Origin: Atlantibacter hermannii
Lineage (GTDB): Bacteria; Pseudomonadota; Gammaproteobacteria; Enterobacterales; Enterobacteriaceae
Assembly: GCA_900635495.1 (NCBI GenBank)
Contig: LR134136.1
Location: 4,030,001 to 4,094,000 of the forward strand
Direction of reading: 5' to 3'
Length of the DNA: 64,000 nt
Part shown: positions 48,035 through 59,498 of the stretch, one piece after another
How positions within the stretch are numbered: position 1 is the first letter of the stretch
How the letters are laid out: each line of letters begins with the position of its first letter
Notes under the pieces: model-generated
What the model saw: the letters and a program-made list of their open reading frames with translations, nothing else
Told to the model about the DNA's origin: nothing
Database searches by the model: none
Made by a program: the position numbers and the translations under genes

Positions 48035-49636
48035 TTAAGCGCACAGCACCGCACTGCTTGCCGGATCGAGTGCAATCAGACCGGACAGAAGTAAGTCCAT
48101 CTCCGGCTGAAGCCGTGATTTATCGGTTTCACTGCGCGTGGCTTTCATGCGCAGCAGCCTCAGGCGGCGAGATTTCACTTCAAATAACAGTGCGGGTGTC
48201 CACTGCGTGAGGGTGATTGTCTGTGCGGCACTATCGAGTTCACCCAGCAGATGCAGCGCGAGTTCATTTTTGCCCTTTTGCTCCGCCACGCGGGCCATTA
48301 GAAGGCGCAGCAACCATTTGTCTTTTGTGGAGTCGGTGCCCGGGCGTGTCTGCAGCCAGTGAAGTGTGGCCTCCAGGCCGTCAGTGTCCGCTTTCTCCAG
48401 CGCTTCCGGTTCGAGGGCCAGGATATCGTTGTCTGTTTCACTGACGGCACTGACTGGCTCATCGCGCCAGCCGGAAATATCGTCCAGCACACTCTGCTTA
48501 ATCCAGTTCAGCGTGACCTCATCGGCAAAGGGCGTCCCGTCGTTAAAGGCCAGTGTTTCAAGCCCCATGAGACGACGCAGCAGTCCTTTCAGGTCGGCGG
48601 TGATGATATCGGCCAGTACATCCTGCCCTGACTTCACCAGCGCCTGATGGATATACCACTGCAAATCCAGCCAGAGGTGATTGGCGCCACGCGAGAAGGC
48701 GCTGTCTGCCTGTTCCAGTATCTCCAGCCAGCTCTGCTGGAGGTACAGTCGTTTGAGCATCGCCCGCTGGTCAGCCCGCGGCGGTTCGATGCGTGTTTTC
48801 CCTTCGCTATCCGGTGCCGGGATAGCGCTCAAGGTGTCATGCCGCAGGCTTTTCATCAGCCGATGTGCGGCAAGCCAACCATTGGGCTGCTCACGGAGAT
48901 ATTCTGCCAGGGTGCGAGCCTGGGTCAGCAGATCCTGACCGGATGTGACACGGTTAAGAACCGGCGCGTCATGCTCTGTTGTGTGTGATGGAGTCGGTGA
49001 CTGCCCGTTACTACTGGCGTTCTGTGGGATTACAGCATCCAGACCACCGGCCTTCATCAGGCGGGATTCCAGCGCGTTATACAGGGCACTCAGGGCTGGC
49101 TGTGACGCATCCGGCTCTGCGTTGAGACTGTCCTGGATGAGCAGCAGCGCGCCGACAGTGCGCAGAGCCTGATCGCGTACCACTTCCGGCCAGAGTGACA
49201 GGCTGTCGAGCATACGAGAACCTGCGAGCCACTCCAGCGCAGGTTTACGGCTCCGTTCACGCTGTGGATGAAGTTGCGTTCCATAGCGCTGCAATAACCC
49301 CGCCAGCAGTTCAAGGCCTTCGGCAAAACCTGCCTCTCCGTCCCGATGCAGACGCGCCCAGCAGTAACAGGTGGCAATGCGGATATCTTTGGCGGTGGTG
49401 GTCAGCAGTTTTTCGGCAAGCGTGCAAATCAGGTCGGTATCGATGCCGGAAAGTTTATTGACTTCCTCACGGATGCACTGGAAATCATCATCATATCCCG
49501 GGTCTTCTCCCGTCGGATGGGTATTGCTTATCGGGGCAAGCCAGGAGTGCCAGTTTTCCGTACGTGACTGCGCCTGTTGTCGTAAATGTGTTTCGTCCGC
49601 CTGACAGGCGGTAACCAGATCCTGCAAAGTGCTCAT
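48035..49636 (-). CDS. tssA: Type VI cap protein TssA
   Basis: The 533-residue protein has an ImpA N-terminal domain (residues 15-140, with GEDPGYDDDFQCIREEVNK) and a long helical C-terminal half (ILEQADSAFSRGANHLWLDLQWY), the long TssA type. TssA primes and caps the growing sheath. Its ATG overlaps the tssM stop (TAATG). Confidence 0.9.
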   Translation of the reverse strand: MSTLQDLVTACQADETHLRQQAQSRTENWHSWLAPISNTHPTGEDPGYDDDFQCIREEVNKLSGIDTDLICTLAEKLLTTTAKDIRIATCYCWARLHRDGEAGFAEGLELLAGLLQRYGTQLHPQRERSRKPALEWLAGSRMLDSLSLWPEVVRDQALRTVGALLLIQDSLNAEPDASQPALSALYNALESRLMKAGGLDAVIPQNASSNGQSPTPSHTTEHDAPVLNRVTSGQDLLTQARTLAEYLREQPNGWLAAHRLMKSLRHDTLSAIPAPDSEGKTRIEPPRADQRAMLKRLYLQQSWLEILEQADSAFSRGANHLWLDLQWYIHQALVKSGQDVLADIITADLKGLLRRLMGLETLAFNDGTPFADEVTLNWIKQSVLDDISGWRDEPVSAVSETDNDILALEPEALEKADTDGLEATLHWLQTRPGTDSTKDKWLLRLLMARVAEQKGKNELALHLLGELDSAAQTITLTQWTPALLFEVKSRRLRLLRMKATRSETDKSRLQPEMDLLLSGLIALDPASSAVLCA

Positions 49637-52600
49637 TATTCGATTCCGTCCATGTCACTGTTTTCCGTGCTGGTCATCAGCGCCTGAGCCATGGCCGCGC
49701 TGTCAACGTTGAATATCTTGTCCGGCAGTGTGAAGCCCCGCAGCGCCAGTAATGCCAGAGGCCCCCTTCCGAGCTGTGAGCGCAGCACCCACTGCAGGGT
49801 GCGGCCATCCGGGGCGGTAAAACTCATCATCCACTGACTGCGGTCAAGCTGCTGGTGTTTGCCCTGATCCAGCCAGCGAATGAAGCCCCAGGTTCCGTTG
49901 TAGTCCCCTAACAGACGCGCCCCGGCATTGACTGCGGTCCAGGTCAGCATGGTTCCTGGCTTGTAAGTGTCTCCCGGCCAGCGGAAGCTCTGCCAGTCGG
50001 TCATCTGATTGAAGTAGTGAAGCTTTTGCCCATCAATGGTCAGTTGAGTTTCAACTACCTGCGGGACCGGACGTGCCTGCAATTCAAAGCTGATGCCCTG
50101 GTTGCCATCGGTAAAAAGAATGTCCGACAACTGGCTCAGCTGATTAATGGCCCGAAGAAAGGCCGGGTTAAAGCTCAACCCCTGGCTATTGATTTTATCT
50201 GGTACCCACTGGCTGCCCTCTTTATGCAACACACCGCTGAGCTCTGTAGCCAGAAAACGCTCAACACGTCCGCTGTCCTTGCGCACAAATTCGGCCAGCA
50301 TCGGCAAAGAGGCTTCACTTTTGCTCACGGCAAACGGGAAACGTCCGTCAAATGCCGTGTGCCAGTCCGCTACTACAGCGCGGCTCCATTTGTCATTCAG
50401 GCTCGCCGCCGAGGGCTGGAGTACCGTTTCCCAGGCCTGGGTCAGCGGCTGCACGAACATCGTGCCGCCAAAACCGCTCCATTCTTCGCCAAGGCTTGCT
50501 GAAATCAGACTGCCGTACTGCTGGGTGTCGGTCAGGTCGACGCTTTTCCCCTGGAATACGGTCTGCGCCAGCGTCTGCATCATTTCCTGCGGGTCGGAGG
50601 CGTTGGCCACCTGCTGCAACCGCAGACGTACCCGGGTGATGCGGGTTAAATACGTCTGCAGGCTCAGCGAGTTGTCGGCCGACATAACGTTGCTGCCTTT
50701 GTTTTTCCCCAGCAGCTGAAGCAGTGGACCGAAGGTTTCATCCAGCGGCCCCTGCGGGCCTGATGCCGACTGGTCGATCACAGGTTTGTCTTTTCCACCG
50801 ACCAGGTCTTTAGCCGATTTAATGATGGAGTCAGAAAGACGTTCACTCTGCTGGCCGGTCTGCCCCTGCCAGGCGAGGGTATTCATCAGGGCAATCAGTG
50901 GAGACTGGCGGACATCACTCATCAGCGTCAGCTGGTCGGTGACGTCTGCAATATTATTCGTCGGGTTAAGTCGAAGGCTGTTAAGAAACCCCAGCCAACT
51001 GCCTGCAAAGTCGGTGAAATAACGTTGCGTCAGACGGGCTTTCAGGGCTTCCGGCGACAGATCTGAGGCGAGGGCTTTTCGGCTGTCACTCAGCACCCAG
51101 TCAATTTCATCCCGGCGTGAGCTGGCCGCTTTTCTCGATGGCCTGCTGAATACCCCCTTCCCATGCCTGGCGGGTAAACATACCCGGCACCACTTCATCG
51201 GTAGTGAACAGACGGCGGGCATCGGTGCCGCTGGTCATATCCTCCAGCGAAACATCCGCAAAATTGCGACGCACCGACTTAAGCATATTTTCATAGAGCG
51301 TGCTTTCAGCGTTGCGCTGTCCAATCTGCTGCAACAACACCTGGCGGCTCTGGCTGACCAGCTGCGCATCCGGCGTGATTTGCCACGTTGGTTGCTCAGG
51401 TAGCCCGGAAATGTAGAAGGCCCACAAATCCGGAGACAGGCTTTGCCACAAGCCGGTTGAGATGCCTGCCCGCGTCGGCTGCACGGTTTTCATCGTCTGC
51501 GCGTAATATGCGCCGTCGGATTTATCCAGACGGGCCATCATCAGCCAGGCTTTCAACTGGTCATAACCCGGCTTTGCCAGTTGTGCCCGCTGGTCGCTGT
51601 TGGGAGCTGAGTTTGCCAGCGCGCTGAGTTTTTGAATGAGTGCGGCATTTGCCGGATCGCGTATGAGCAGGTTATTCGCCACGCCATACCAGGGCAGCAT
51701 CGCGTCGAGTAGTTGCTGATTATGGTCCAGCCCAAAGCGCATATACCACGGTGCCCCCTCCTGCACATTGTGCAGCAGGCGACCGGCATCGTTTCGAAGA
51801 GTATGCAGAGCCGTCAGCTGATGGTCAGATACGGAAGGATGCTCTACCAGCGCATGGGCCTGCTGTGCAACTGCGACTATCTGCTGGCGGTTTACTGCAA
51901 ATGACAGCAGCGTCCCCGCGCCCCAAAGACCAATAATAGCCATCAGCGCCCAGGCAAGTGTCTGTTCCCATGCCATACCGACACGGCGCCCCCGCACACG
52001 GGTGCAGTCGTCCACAATCCCCTGCCAGGTTACCGGCAGGGCCAGGGCATGACGTTGTGATTCCGGGATGTATTTCTCAATGTCAGTAGATAGCGTACTT
52101 GCCATTTCCCTCCGACGTATCCACGGGTTTATTCCCCGGCAGGCTGAACATCAGGCCTCGCAGTGGAACGCGTTGTTGGGAGACAGCCAGCCATGGCACA
52201 AGTTGTTGAGCCCAACGGGCGATACCGCCGTCTTTGAGGCGTTGGCCCAGCCGAAGCAGGAAGTCGTGGCTGTTGTTCAGAGCGACCTGATTCATACCCC
52301 TGAGCCCGCAGGATCGGCAGCATCCGCTCAAGCTGGCGGATAATATCGTCTTCTTTTGCGCGCAGTGGAAAGGTTGCTCCTACCGCCTGTTCCGTGCGCC
52401 TCGACTGCGACCAGGGACTGTCGTACAGTTGCCACAGCCAGACAGGAGCGGAATAACGCAGCAGTTCGCTGATTTTTTCCAGCCCGCGTAAATCGTTGTC
52501 ACTGATTTGTGGCGTCAGGTTAAAGGAAGCAGGAATAACACGGATAATGCCGTCCAGTGGGCGTCCACGGCGCAGCTTGCGTAACGCGGTATATTTTTCC

Positions 52601-53125
52601 TTGTCCGGCTCAGTTGTCAGACTTCCGCCGTAAATCAGCACGGTGCGGTTGCCTTCAAGCCACTGCTGTTGTTGCAGGCCGGGCAACAGTTGTTCGATTG
52701 CCGCCTCATCGCCAGTGATTAACAGCAGACGAGTTTTGTGGTGCCAGAAGAAGGTATATCGATGGCGGAGGTGATCGCGAATCTGAAGACTTAAAGTAAC
52801 AGAAGGGGTAACAGAAGATACAGTTACTTTGACTAGTTCTTTGACATCGTCACCCTGAGAATTCTCACGCTTTTGTTAAAACTCTGCCTTCCTTCTGCTT
52901 TTGCGCCGAAATAAAGAAAGAGTGCAAATGCCAGTATCGCTAAGCTTCCCGCCGCAGAGCCGTAAAAACCATTTATACCAGGTGGGGAGTATCCTTAATA
53001 AGGTTCAATTTTTCGGGGTACCATTTAGTCAGGCAGAAAATCCCCCCCACTACCCCCAGAGCGACCAGCATTAAACACCAGAATCCCAATTCTGGTTTAT
53101 TAAGCTTTGATAGAATATACCTCAT
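49636..53125 (-). CDS. tssM: Type VI membrane-complex protein TssM (IcmF); several frame breaks
   Basis: TssM spans the periplasm and binds TssJ and TssL. Two N-terminal TM helices (GFWCLMLVALGVVGGIF and GSLAILAFALFLYFG) lead into a cytoplasmic region (TRLLLITGDEAAIEQLLPG), then a third TM helix (TLAWALMAIIGLWGAGTLL) and a large periplasmic domain ending at 49636. Frame breaks occur near 52988 (C4 for C5), 52880 (A4 for A5), 52290 (extra G), 52104 (missing A) and 51131 (extra A). Joined, the protein has about 1160 residues, normal for the family. The ATG at 53125 overlaps the stop of the upstream gene (ATGA). Confidence 0.85.
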
Positions 53126-54347
53126 TCTTCGCGCTCCTCATCGGGTACTGTAGGGGATACAACCATATTCCAGAACTTTCCATTCTGCTGTTCGCGACAA
53201 ATTAATAAATGATGCACCCGCTGTTGCTGCATCGATTGTGTGGCAGCAACAATAGCTAACCAGACTCCGGCCTTTCCCGGATCGCCAAGATAATCGTTAA
53301 AATTGTGAGTGCCTGTCTTTTGAGATACGTTTTTGAGGTCAGAATCTGCAATCGCCTTTATAAGAGTGGCGTAATTATCCATTTCATCCTCCACACCACT
53401 TAACCAAAGATGTTGTATTTCACTACTTTTTACTGGCCCCCAGTCCAGCGCCTGTGTAATGGCATAACGCAAGTCCTCATCAGCACCTTCACCAGATTCC
53501 GGACGATGAAGAATAGCAAGTGAGGGAAGCGTTTCTTGCGTAAGACGATTGCCAAACAATACTCCACATATCACTTCTGCAGAATCTCGGGTATTAATGG
53601 GCGCATAATGCCAGGACAAAACCAACAAGAGGGCATCACTTCGAATATTGTGATCCAGCCATTCATCAATGGCCTGAGCACCAAAAGAATTAATACGGTT
53701 TAAGGTTTGTTGAATACCTGCATTCTGCCATGCCTGCTGCCATAAATTAATGGCTTTTTTCTCAGGTATTGATGACGTGAAATCCAGTAATACCATGACA
53801 GGTCTTTCCTTTGGATAAGCAGAAAACGATATTGCAAGCCTTTCGGCAAGGACTGCGAAAAGCAGGCTAAGATGCTTTTCTTCTTTAATTTTTATTGGCC
53901 TTGGCAACTGGCTTAAGCGAACATTTTCTTCACCACGCCAGGAGCGCTGGGGGAAGAAAACATTTTCATTATTCACAAGACTATTACTTCCTGATGCAAA
54001 TGGAGTTTCACACAGAGAATGCGCGGTACAGCACTCAGCGAATAATATTTGTAACGCCCTCCCGTCCCCGGCGGACCTCCTGGATAATGGTTTCCTCTCT
54101 TAGCATGTCATGTGAATTCGCCACTAACTGCTGGACCAGATAATTAATAAATCTGACAAAAATCAAGCCACCAATAATCACTGTGGGCACAATAACCAGA
54201 AAACCATACGTTGTTATTCCCGGTGAATAAGCGAGACAGGGTAATACTCAGACCAATCAGAATTACAAGAACTATTAGTGCTCGTACGAACTTTGGCGGT
54301 GCAGGTCTGACACTTGGCTCTGGGATATTTTTTAAATCAACAGGCAT
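53122..54347 (-). CDS. T6SS-linked two-TM protein of unknown function; frame breaks
   Basis: The N-terminus MPVDLKNIPEPSVRPAPPKF precedes a TM helix (ALIVLVILIGLSITLSRLF) and, after an extra base near 54206, a second one (FLVIVPTVIIGGLIFVRFI). A further break near 54040 joins this to a 270-residue soluble domain with LLVLSWHYAPINTRDSAEV and LPSLAILHRPES. Total length would be about 410 residues. The ending overlaps the tssM start, so it belongs to the operon. I know no function; a membrane-anchored accessory factor is likely. The gene is AT-rich relative to tssA and tssF. Confidence 0.6.
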
Positions 54348-54579
54348 AGGTTTGATCTTACGGTGGGGTGATTAATAGCAACCCAAAATGACATGAAAAG
54401 TGACACCACTTTTAAACTAGTATTTCGCAGGCCAATATAAAGTTAAGCTATTGATGAGCGAACTAACCCTGGCTACGATTTATCAAAAGTGTGTTGTACC
54501 AGAATGCGGCTTTCTTGTCGGGTTAGCGGTCCAGTTGAGTATTGAATTTGAGTCTATTGCCCCCGGTTGTTTTTATCCG

Positions 54580-55361
54580 CTACGGCCTGATTGTGTCCTG
54601 CGGGGCAGTCGTGGATTCTCGCTCCATATTTTCTGGCCACTTATCTGCCTTACGCGGTCGCCAGAAATCCGGACGGCCCTTAAATCTCGGCTCCGGCAAG
54701 TCGGATTCGCCTTTCATATAGATGCACAGATAGCTCCAGATTTGGTTGAGTTGCTCCCGCTCTTCCCATTCTCTTGCCAGCAGAAAAACGGGCCACCACA
54801 TTGCGTGTGCCTGGCGCACAGACGGCACCGTAGAGACGATAGCCCCTGTCACCCGGCGTGGGCGAAAAACTGATTTCGCCATACACATCTGCCCAGGAAT
54901 AAGACGTAATGGTGACCGGCCATTTCAGCCACGGTAAACGTGAACGGTTATAGTCGAAAAGATAGATTTTTTGTCGTTTCCGGTTCAGGCGAACAGGTTG
55001 GTTACGGGGGGCTACAAAATAGATTTTAAATGCAAACAATGCTAATGAGGTAAAAAAAATAGCTGATATTAATCCGATAATAACAAAAAAATAGCTTCCA
55101 GTTATGGCCTGTAAATCCAGAGAAAAAATCACCATTCCAATATCTACAATACACGTTAGAATCGCAATAAAGATCATTCCTCCCCCACATCACCTCCGTA
55201 CCATAACGCGGTACTTCCAGATAAATATCGTTCCGCGTTGCCAGCCAGCGCAGTTGCGGAGGAACTAACTGCGGTTCGTGATTCTCCGGCATGTCTTCCC
55301 GCCAGCAGCTGATCGGCGGATTTAGCTTTGGCTGGGGCTCATCAAAAGAAAGTAATGGCAT
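54580..55361 (-). CDS. Candidate effector-immunity membrane protein, copy A; frame breaks
   Basis: The product starts MPLLSFDEPQPKLNPPISCW, then has a conserved soluble stretch (LRWLATRNDIYLEVPRYGT), two TM helices (FIAILTCIVDIGMVIF and FFVIIGLISAIFFTSLALF), and a C-terminal half with FDYNRSRLPWLKWPVTITSY and WEEREQLNQIWSYLCIYM. Indels near 55180 and 54820 break the frame. It resembles DUF6708-type proteins found in T6SS loci. It lies behind a collapsed effector remnant and next to copy B, so it is probably an orphan immunity protein against a pore-forming effector. This function is inferred. Confidence 0.65.
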
Positions 55362-55381
55362 GGTAACAACATCCTTGTGGG

Positions 55382-55584
55382 TTAGCTGTCCAGCTTTGTG
55401 GTCAGTTGCAGGCTGTCATCAGGCTGAGAGCTGGCTGCCAGCCGGTGTTGACCAGTGATGCAACACGCAGCGGAAAGATCGCAATTCCCTTACGCTGACA
55501 GGCTTTACAACCTGAGGGTGTGTTTGCAGCCTGCTGACTTGCCGCCGCGTTCTTATCAGCCTGTGCTTTCATATCCATTATCAA
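55382..55584 (-). pseudogene. Remnant of a VasX-like effector (both ends kept, middle deleted)
   Basis: The first 45 codons copy the start of the full effector (SGCKACQRKGIAIFPLRVA here, SGCKACKREGVAIYPLRVA there, then LVNTGWQP). They run straight into its last codons, which read QPDDSLQLTTKLDS in the neighbouring frame and stop at 55384. Nearly 3 kb of the effector are missing. The flanks match those of the intact copy at 56427-59498, so this is a deletion product of a duplicated effector gene. Confidence 0.85.
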
Positions 55585-55634
55585 ATTCCTTTTTCCCGGA
55601 CCATACGTGGCTGAGTTCCTGCCAGACTTTAAGG

Positions 55635-56406
55635 TTAACTGGCGGGTTGCTGTTCAGGGGCCGTGGTTGACTCTCTTTCCATCTCTTCCGGCCATTTATC
55701 GGCCTTGCGCGGACACCAGAACGCAGGAGGTTCTGGGTTTCTCGGTTCAGGCAGCGCATTGTCGTGCTGCATATACATACACAGATAGCTCCAGATTTGG
55801 TTCAGTTTGCTCCCGCTCTTCCCATTCTCTTGCCAGCAGAAAACGGGCCACCACATTTGCGGGTGCCTGGCACGCAGACGGCACCATAGAGACGATAACC
55901 CCTGTCACCCGGCGGTGGGCGAAAAACTGATTTCGCCATACACATCTGCCCAGGAATAAGACGTAATGGTGACCGGCCATTTCAGCCACGGTAAACGTGA
56001 ACGGTTATAGTCGAAAAGATAGATTTTTTGTCGTTTTCCGGTTCAGGCGAATGGGCTGATTTCGGGGGGCGATAAAATACATTTTTAAACTTAAAAAACA
56101 TAAAAATGAAAGTACAAGCGATGCCACAACTGCGATGATTATGAATACATAAAATCCAGATAAAATACTTGACACTATAAAAAAGATAACCATTGAAAGC
56201 ATTAAAGTTGCTGTAATAATCATCCCCCCCCATATTACATCCGTACCATAACGCGGTACTTCCAGATAAATATCGTTCCGCGTTGCCAGCCAGCGCAGTT
56301 GCGGAGGAACTAACTGCGGTTCGTGATTCTCCGGCATGTCTTCCCGCCAGCAGCTGATCGGCGGATTTAGCTTTGGCTGGGGCTCATCAAAAGAAAGTAA
56401 TGGCAT
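55635..56406 (-). CDS. Candidate effector-immunity membrane protein, copy B; frame breaks
   Basis: The first 55 residues are essentially identical to copy A, and so is the C-terminal half, but the two TM helices differ (ATLMLSMVIFFIVSSILSGF and VFIIIAVVASLVLSFLCFL). Indels near 56030 and 55920-55860 interrupt the frame. It starts 20 bases after the stop of the VasX-like effector, the usual place for a cognate immunity gene. A two-TM inner-membrane protein fits protection against a pore former. Confidence 0.68.
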
Positions 56407-56426
56407 GGTAAAAACATCCTTGTGGG

Positions 56427-59400
56427 TTAGCTGTCCAGCTTTGTGGTCAGTTGCAGACTGTCATCGGGCTGAGTGTTGTCCGGCCAGTAGGTCACCGTCA
56501 GTTCCGCATTCGTATAACGCGAGGTATTCAGTGAAAATTCGCCATCCAGCTGCAGGCCGTGCGGTTTGCCTGCGGATGTTGACCAGCTTTCACTCAGGGT
56601 GGTGGACGATACTGACGTGGTGATGTTCGCCGGTACCATCGGCGTCAGCTCTCCCCGGCCAATCTGCAGCGGCATTTTTTCATAGATCTGCGGCTCAGGC
56701 GCATTCAACCCTGCAAGCTTCGCGGCAGACCCACTGCGGGCCAGCACATGGCGCCCCCGTTTCGGTCGCCACCAGCTCTACCAGCCAGTCCGACCCTGCA
56801 GGGCTACAGTCTGCCAGTGTAACCCGGGCGGCCAGCATTCGGTTTCCCAGAAGCGCGGTATTATTGGTCAGTTCAGTAAACCAGTCGCCGCTGAGCTGGG
56901 CCGACATACCGCTGGTAATGATATGCAGCGCCTTCATCGCGTCCTGCATATCCGTGAGGCTTTCTTTATGCCAGCAGGGTTCTCCAGCATCCCGTTCACT
57001 CGCATCACCAAAACAGGTACGAGTCAGCCAGCGCTCCAGCGGTGAGCGGGTATACGCGTTACCAACAGCACTCAGCGTTACCGTCAGAACGCCCAAGGCA
57101 ATACACCAGCCAACAGGCCCTAATAAAGCAGTTTCGCTGAGGAGAGCAAAGTTACCAACATAACTAAAATACATTGCAATACCACTAGATATTACAGAAA
57201 CGACTGAAGCCCCAGCATATAATCCAGCAGCAGCTTCATCTCCAGACCGCCGCATTGTGTCCGCCTTCATCCACAATGCCACTCCATCCACTATCCCGGC
57301 CAGTCCACCAATAACCCCTGCGCCTCTTATCAGCAAATCGCCCTTATTAAATAAATTCAGCACCGCTGCACTCTGGCCGACCATTTCCACGCCAGAGGCC
57401 AGCACAATCAGCGAACCCGATGTCATCGACATCTGCGCTGACACATCCCCCGGCATCGCGGTTTTTAATGCCTCAAGGTTGCTGAGCGTGGTACGCGCCA
57501 TAATCCCGGCCAGCACCAGCCCCAGCAGACCACTCTGCAAATCGGTGGATATCGTTGCCTGAAAACGGCGGGCGACATTTCGCATCTCTGTTTCGCTCAG
57601 GGCGATCTCTCCGCTGGTCAGAGAGCGATCAATCACATCGGGCGTTAGTACAGTGATGCCGGACAACCGTCCCGAATTATTAAGCGGGGCCATCAGCCGA
57701 ACCTTAATTTTACCCTCAAGCAGTACCGGGTCCGTAATCTGCATCCAGTGTCCGACGCGGGAGGAACTCACGGTTCGCCGCCCTCTTCTACAGAACCACT
57801 CCACACCGATTTTCCGTGCACGTCCAGTTGATGACGCAGTAAAATCTGGAAATCCCGGACCTTCAGCTCGCCTGAAAAAACAGTCACTGCCGGGCTGCCC
57901 TCTGCCACGAACGCGACCGCCTGCAGCATTCGCGTCACACCAGCTTTTGCCTGCTCTGACAACACGTAGCCCAGAGTGCTGAACGCCCCGGCAATGGAGG
58001 TAACCAAGCTGGCGGCCATTTGCTGCCAGACTTTGCTGTTAATAAACGCACTGACTTCCTTGCTGTTAAGCACTGATTTCAGATTGGAATAGGTCAGAGC
58101 CCACCAAAGACTTCCGCTGAAAAATCATGCTTATTGCGCAGCAAAGCCATCAGCGGTGGGCTCATTGGATCTGCCAGCCAGCCTGTCCACTGCGGTTTTT
58201 TGCCCCCTTGTTGGAGCTTTTCAGTATCGCATCCGGCCAGGCTACCCTGGAGACAAGCAGTAATGGTTCGCAGCTGGAAGTGCCAGCTGACTACGCTGGT
58301 TTCCGGCGAGTAGTCGTTATTCAGAAGCATCAGCCACAGCGCAGAGGTATACAGGTTGTCGAGATCCTGCCAGATAGCTGCCATCTGTTGCTTATAACCG
58401 TCCACGGTTGACTGCCAATTGCTGGCAAAAGCCGCACGCGCAGGCTCGTCGTAGTATTCCTCCATGCGGCCCAGAGCTTTTCGTAACTCAATAGCAACCG
58501 CACTTTCACGGCTGACGGAATACGTTGTGCTGTAACCCGGCGTGGAGAATCCCTGAATCTTCGGATCGTTTTCAGTCTGCTTTGTTGTGGATGCCCGTAG
58601 CTGCACAATCGCATCTGAAATGGTTTTCTGGTGAATGTTGCTCTTTTCAGACGTGAACGTGGCAAGCGCCTGAACCACATCCAGGCGACCGTGGTTAATT
58701 TCCTCCACCACGCCCACGACATCATCCAGTACGATGGCTTTTACAGGAGCGCCATACTGCTGTTGCAGCTGAGCAATCTGGTTCCCCAGGGCGGTTTGCT
58801 TGCTCTTTTCCATTCGCGGGTAAAAAACCATGGGCCCCGTCAGGGTCGGCATCTTTGCCGACGACGGAAGGGAAAGATTCCGTCGCAAATTCCAGCGCGT
58901 TGCTTTTGAGCGCAGACAAAGAGGGATCGAGTGTCAGGCTCCGGCTTGCTCCTTCTATCGTCGCTTTTCCATCCGAGACGGTAACCTGCGTAAAACGTGT
59001 AGCAGGACGCTTTCCACTTTTATATTCATCCAGGACCGTTTTACACCATGGATCGCTGCTAAATCCGACCATCGCCTGCGAGTAGTTAGGATCAATATTG
59101 ATGAAGCTTGCCAGCACATCATGGTTTTGCGTCAGGCATGCCGGGCTCAGTGAATCCACTGTTTCGCTTTCCGGCATCTCGTAGGCATTGAACTGACGTA
59201 AAAAGCCTTCGGCGGTGACCTGGTAGGCCTGCCAGACTGATTTGTCCAGCAACACATAAACATAGCCCTGACGCAAGGTGCGAAGGGCATATTTAAACTC
59301 CCCCCCGGTTAGCTCAATATCCTGGGTAGGAACCTCAGGTTGCCAACCGGTATTTACCAGAGGTTGTGGAATTGCGGCCACGCGCAGAGGATAAATGGCA

Positions 59401-59498
59401 ACGCCCTCACGTTTACAGGCTTTACAACCTGACGGAACCACTGCTGCCTGCTGACTTGCTTCGGCGTTACTGCCTGCCTTATCTCGCGTACCCATCAT
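56427..59498 (-). CDS. VasX-like pore-forming type VI effector; four frame breaks
   Basis: The N-terminal region has the VasX-type motif SGCKACKREGVAIYPLRVA near residue 20 and TLRQGYVYVLLDKSVWQAY near residue 75. A long helical middle follows. The C-terminal third has at least four hydrophobic helices (LLGLVLAGIM, SLIVLASGVEMVG, GAGVIGGLAGIVDGVALW, PVGWCIALGVLTVTLSAVG), as in colicin-like pore formers. Frame breaks lie near 58836 (extra G), 58112 (missing G), 57772 and 56745; joined length is about 1024 residues. Its ATG overlaps the stop of the DUF4123 adaptor gene. It would disrupt the inner membrane of target cells. Confidence 0.8.

Larger units (their letters stand above)
54580..56470 (-). 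repeat. Direct repeat of about 1045 bp: immunity gene plus effector 3' end
   Basis: The block holding the immunity gene and the last 40 bases of the effector occurs twice; the two start codons (55361 and 56406) are 1045 bp apart. Identity is high at both ends and low in the TM-coding middle. Such repeats allow recombination between modules. Confidence 0.8.

Noticed and set aside
52870..53125. The N-terminal two-TM segment before tssM as a separate small membrane protein.
   Set aside because: Two one-base corrections in homopolymers join it to tssM and give the standard two-helix N-terminus and usual length. It remains a weaker alternative.
57768..58888. Fragments in the effector region as several small toxin genes.
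   Set aside because: Single-base corrections join them into one protein of VasX-like layout, and no internal fragment has a convincing ribosome-binding site.
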